Assembly (NCBI GenBank): GCA_028826165.1
Contig: JAPDFW010000119.1
Coordinates: 1-64,000, forward strand
Reading direction: 5' to 3'
Length of the DNA stretch: 64,000 bases
DNA from: Anaeramoeba ignava
Taxonomy: Eukaryota > Metamonada > Anaeramoebidae
Shown here: positions 60,313 to 64,000 of the stretch, one piece after another
Layout of the letters: each line of letters begins with the position of its first letter
Numbering within the stretch: position 1 is the stretch's first letter
The notes under the pieces: model-generated
What the model saw: only the letters and a program-made list of their open reading frames with translations
Told to the model about the DNA's origin: nothing
Database searches by the model: none
Made by a program: the position numbers and the translations under genes

Positions 60313-62112
60313 ATGAATGAAATTTTATTTTTTGGTTTAAATCAATCACCAAAACTTTTCAAAAATAAATCAAATAAAATAATAAAACCAATTCAATTTA
60401 AATTTGAAAATGAAAATGAAAATGAAAATGAAAATGAAAATGAAAATGAAAATGAAAATGAAAATGAAAATGAAAAACAAATTAAACAAATTTCATCAGG
60501 AAGTTATTCAACAATTTTCCTTTTTAAAAATGGAAAAGCAATAGAATATTTAAATGAAAAAAATTTAAATGAAAATATTCAAAAAATCCAAATTGAAAAT
60601 ATTCAAAAAGTAACTGTTGGTAATGAAAATGAAGCTATTTTAACAAAAGAAGGAAATGTATTTGCCAAAGGAAGAAATATTAATCCAAAAAATACAAAAG
60701 AATTTATCAATATTTCATCATTAATTGAAGATACAAATGATAGAATAATTCAAGATATTGTTTCTGGATATAATTCAATTTACTTATTAACTTCAAATCA
60801 TAATGTTTATGGAATTGGTGATAATTATTTATCTCAACTTGGTTTTGATTATATAACACTTAAAGAAACAGAAAAACCAATTTTAATGATGAAAAATGTT
60901 TCTAAAATATTTTCAGGAAATTTTTCAAATCATATTTTTCTTTTAAATTCAAATCAAGAATTATTTGGATGTGGTGATAATTCATTTGGTCAACTTGGAT
61001 TAGGAGAATCAAGAAGAGAAACAAAAATTCAAAAATTAATCAAAATACAAAATATTCCAAAAGGTAAAATAATTGATATTCAATGCTCTCATGGCCATAC
61101 AATAATGATGATTGCAAATGATAATGGGAAAAGAAAAGTTTATTCAAGTGGAAATTGGCAATATAATGGACTTGGCAAGTATATTGAAGATACTTATAAA
61201 TTTACTGAAATCAAATCATATTTATTTAGAAATGATGATATTCTTGATTTTTCTGTTGGGCAATATCATACTTTGATTTTAACATCAAATGGAAAACTGA
61301 TAGGATTTGGGAATAATGTATTTGGTCAATTAGGAACTGGAGATACAGAAAACCAAAAAATTCCCATTCAAATTAAACTTCCTAAATTAAGATTTAATGA
61401 AGATATTTCTAATTATCATATTTATTGTGGATATTTCAGATCATTTCTTTATTATTCTCCTCCTTCTTTTTCCAATCTTGAAGAAGATTTGATAAAACTA
61501 TTTGGAAGAAAAGAATTTTGTGATATTTCATTTAAAACCAAAAATGGAGAAATAATTGAAGCTCATAAATTAATATTGAAATATAGATTAAATCAAAATG
61601 AAAATCAATTTGAAAAACTTAAAGAAATTATTTCAAAAAAATCAATTAAAGAATCAAATCAAATATTTGAAATGATTTATTCAAATAATTCCAAAATAAA
61701 TCCAATATTATATTCTGAAATTAAAGAAATTATAAATTCCAATGAAAAAATTGAAGAAACAATGAAAAGAATTTATTTAAATGAAAATGAAAATGAAAAA
61801 GATTTTATAATTGAAAGAAAAGAAAAACAATATAAATTTCCAAAATTAATATTAATAATGAGAAGTGAATTATATCGAGGAATGTTTTTATCTGTTACTG
61901 AAGATAAATCTAATAAAGTTACAGATTATAGTGAATTAAATAATAAATCATTTCAAATATTTGAATATTGGATTTATTCAAATCAAATTAAAGATGGAAT
62001 TGAAATTACACAAGAAATAATTAATGAAATTGAAATTGGAATTGATTATTTTCAATTAAATCAAACAAATCCAAATTTATTTGATTTATTAATTAACAAA
62101 TTTAAAAATTAA
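60313..62112 (+). CDS. RCC1-repeat plus BTB-BTB protein, gene D
   Basis: Intronless, 599 residues from MNEILFFGLNQSPKL. The 15 in-frame codons upstream lie in the promoter block. It has an NE tract of about ten units near residue 30, where gene A has FE. RCC1 signatures: VYGIGDNYLSQLGFDY, LFGCGDNSFGQLGLGES, VYSSGNWQYNGLGKY and LIGFGNNVFGQLGTGD. The two BTB halves are intact (FCDISFKTKNGEIIEAHKLI; RSELYRGMFLSVTEDKSNKV; DYFQLNQTNPN). It differs from genes A-C by many substitutions and pairs best with gene E. Confidence 0.9.
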   Translation: MNEILFFGLNQSPKLFKNKSNKIIKPIQFKFENENENENENENENENENENENEKQIKQISSGSYSTIFLFKNGKAIEYLNEKNLNENIQKIQIENIQKVTVGNENEAILTKEGNVFAKGRNINPKNTKEFINISSLIEDTNDRIIQDIVSGYNSIYLLTSNHNVYGIGDNYLSQLGFDYITLKETEKPILMMKNVSKIFSGNFSNHIFLLNSNQELFGCGDNSFGQLGLGESRRETKIQKLIKIQNIPKGKIIDIQCSHGHTIMMIANDNGKRKVYSSGNWQYNGLGKYIEDTYKFTEIKSYLFRNDDILDFSVGQYHTLILTSNGKLIGFGNNVFGQLGTGDTENQKIPIQIKLPKLRFNEDISNYHIYCGYFRSFLYYSPPSFSNLEEDLIKLFGRKEFCDISFKTKNGEIIEAHKLILKYRLNQNENQFEKLKEIISKKSIKESNQIFEMIYSNNSKINPILYSEIKEIINSNEKIEETMKRIYLNENENEKDFIIERKEKQYKFPKLILIMRSELYRGMFLSVTEDKSNKVTDYSELNNKSFQIFEYWIYSNQIKDGIEITQEIINEIEIGIDYFQLNQTNPNLFDLLINKFKN

Positions 62113-62357
62113 ATTTAAATTTAAAATTCATTTTGAGATTAAAATTAAAATCAAAATCAAAATTAAAATTAAAATTAAAATTAAAATTAAAATCAAAATT
62201 TAAAATTAAAATTAAAAATTAAAATAAAAATAAAATTAAAAACAAAATTAAAATTAAAATTAAAATTAAAATCAAAATTAAAATTAAAATCAAAATTAAA
62301 ATTAAAATTAAAATTAAAGTTCCAAAAATTATTTTTTCATTTTTTTTCTTTTCAAAA
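62113..62357. repeat. Hexamer spacer between genes D and E
   Basis: TTAAAA/TCAAAA repeat with short AAAATAAAA variants, then TTATTTTTTCATTTTTTTTC and TTTTCAAAA before the ATG at 62358. Confidence 0.85.
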
Positions 62358-64000
62358 ATGAATGAAATTTTATTTTTTGGTTGGAATCAAAACCCAAAAC
62401 TTATCAAAAATGAACCAAAAAAAATAATAAAACCAATTCAATTTAAATTTGAAAATGAAAATGAAAATGAAAATGAAAATGAAAATGAAAATGAAAGTGA
62501 AAAACAAATTAAACAAATTTCAACAGGAGGTTTTGGAACAATTTTCCTTTTTAAAAATGGAAAAGCAATAGAATACTTATCTGTAAATTATTCAAAACAA
62601 AATCCTGAAAAAATCCAAATTGAAAATATTCAAAAAGTAACTGTTGGTGGTCTAAATGAAGCTATTTTAACAAAAGAAGGAAATGTATTTGCCAAAGGAT
62701 GGAATATTAATTCAAATAATCCAAAAGAAATTATCAATATTTCATCATTAATTGAAGATACAAATGATAGAATAATTGAAGATATTGTTTCTGGATCTGA
62801 TTCAATTTACTTATTAACTTCAAATCATAATGCTTATGGATTTGCTGATAATTATAATGGACAACTTGGTTTTGATTATATAACACTTAAAGAAACAGAA
62901 AAACCAATTTTAATGATGAAAAATGTTTCTAAAATATTTTCAGGAAATTCTTCAAAATCTGTTTTCTTTTTAAATTCAAATCAAGAATTATTTGGATGTG
63001 GTGATAATTCATTTGGTCAACTTGGATTAGGAGAATCAAGAATAGAAATAAGAATCCAAAAATTAACCAAAATCCAAAATATTCCTAAAGGCAAAATAAT
63101 TGATATTCAATCTGGATATGCTCATTCAATAATGTTGATTGAAGATGAAAATGAAAATCCAAAAAGAAAACTTTATTCATGTGGAAATTGGCAATATAAT
63201 GGACTTGGCAAAATGTTTCAAAATACTTATGAATTTACTGAAATCAAATCATCTTTATTTTAAAATGGTGATGATATTCTTAATTTTTCTGTTGGAGATC
63301 ATAATTTGATTTTAACTTCCAATTCAAAATTGATAGGATTTGGAGATAATCAATTTGGTCAATTAGGAACTGAAGATACAAAATCTCAATCAATTCCAAT
63401 TCTAATTTTACTTCCTAAATTAAGATTTAATGAAGATATTTCCAATTATCATATTTCTTGTGGTAATCACAGATCATTTCTTTATTATTCTCCTCCTTCT
63501 TTTTCCAATCTTGAAGAAGATTTGATAAAACTATTTGGAAGAAAAGAATTTTGTAATATTTCATTTAAAACAGAAAATGGAGAAAAGATTGAAGCTCATA
63601 AATTAATATTGAAATATAGATTAAATCAAAATGAAAATGAAATTGAAAAACTTCAAGAAATTATTTCAAATAAATCAATTAAAGAATCAAATCAAATATT
63701 TGAAATGATTTATTCAAATAATTCCAAAATAAATCCAAAATTATATTCTGAAATTAAAGAAATTATAAATTCCAATGAAAAAATTGAAGAAACAATGAAA
63801 AGAATTTATTTAAATGAAAATGAAAATGAAAAAGATTTTATAATTGAAAGAAAAGAAAAACAATATAAATTTCCTAAATTAATATTAATAATGAGAAGTG
63901 AATTATATCGAGGAATGTTTTTATCTGTAACTGAAGATAAATCTAATAAAGTTACAGATTATAGTGAATTAAGTAATAAATCATTTCAAATATTTGAATA
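62358..64000 (+). pseudogene. RCC1-repeat plus BTB-BTB gene E, internal stop, runs off the window
   Basis: Paralogue of gene D starting MNEILFFGWNQNPKL. At 63261-63263 TAA replaces the GAA found in genes A-C (SSLFEND in the others, SSLF-stop-NGDD here), a single G-to-T change. The same frame stays open afterwards through the last RCC1 unit (LIGFGDNQFGQLGTED), the first BTB (FCNISFKTENGEKIEAHKLI) and most of the second (RSELYRGMFLSVTEDKSNKV) to base 64000. The lost part is therefore conserved in frame, suggesting a recent null allele, readthrough or a base error. As written it would yield 301 residues of propeller. Confidence 0.85.

Noticed and set aside
62358-63263. Alternative genetic code with TAA as sense codon
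   Set aside because: Most other genes here end at TAA where their paralogues or families end; the single internal TAA in gene E is better explained as a nonsense change.

Overview
This is an extremely AT-rich piece of eukaryotic nuclear DNA. It has spliced genes with GT-AG introns, importin alpha, a minor-spliceosome protein, GPI-anchor machinery and RCC1/BTB/ankyrin proteins. Asn-rich, Glu-Asn-rich and Gln-Asn-rich tracts, families of BTB proteins and bacterial-type enzymes together suggest a free-living amoeboid protist. My best guess is Anaeramoeba or a relative, but the sequence alone does not prove that, and a dictyostelid-like amoeba is the main alternative.

Layout. 1-7.8 kb: two tandem minus-strand ankyrin-repeat genes, one complete and ending in two BTB domains, both frameshifted. 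7.9-11.4 kb: importin alpha (minus, 7 exons). 12.8-14.2 kb: intronless SsnA-like aminohydrolase. 14.2-16.4 kb: satellite with a ~144 bp unit. 16.6-23 kb: tandem pair of plant-type 3-ketoacyl-CoA synthases (4 exons each). 24.4-27.9 kb: WD40-BTB-BTB gene with one exon per WD blade. 28.1-32.1 kb: CIPK-type kinase with NAF motif (minus, 11 exons). 32.3-33.3 kb: ~60 bp satellite. 33.4-36.5 kb: proteasome-assembly chaperone PSMG2 with a 9-nt microexon. 36.7-40.2 kb: TMEM214-like ER membrane protein. 40.4-41.7 kb: unknown helical protein with NQKE and acidic repeats. 41.8-43.3 kb: SNRNP35 (U11-35K). 43.6-44.9 kb: PAS plus coiled-coil protein. 45-52.3 kb: RCC1-BTB-BTB genes A, B (broken) and C. 52.7-53.7 kb: PIG-F. 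54.6-55.9 kb: unknown protein with two PH-like halves. 56-58.5 kb: ~177 bp satellite. 58.7-59.1 kb: small secreted, probably GPI-anchored protein. 59.2-60.2 kb: APH-type kinase. 60.3-64 kb: RCC1-BTB-BTB genes D and E (E has an internal stop and runs off the window).

Themes. (i) One C-terminal BTB-BTB cassette is attached to three different repeat scaffolds (ankyrin, WD40, RCC1), which looks like a modular adaptor system, possibly for cullin-3 ligases. (ii) Almost every intron and spacer is filled by its own short AT microsatellite; the same 6-mers also appear inside coding regions as NQ or NE tracts. (iii) A TTTTTCATTTTT element lies close upstream of essentially every start codon and may be the core promoter. 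(iv) SNRNP35 implies a U12-type spliceosome. Exon positions given below were read from splice motifs, reading-frame continuity and family similarity, not from transcripts.
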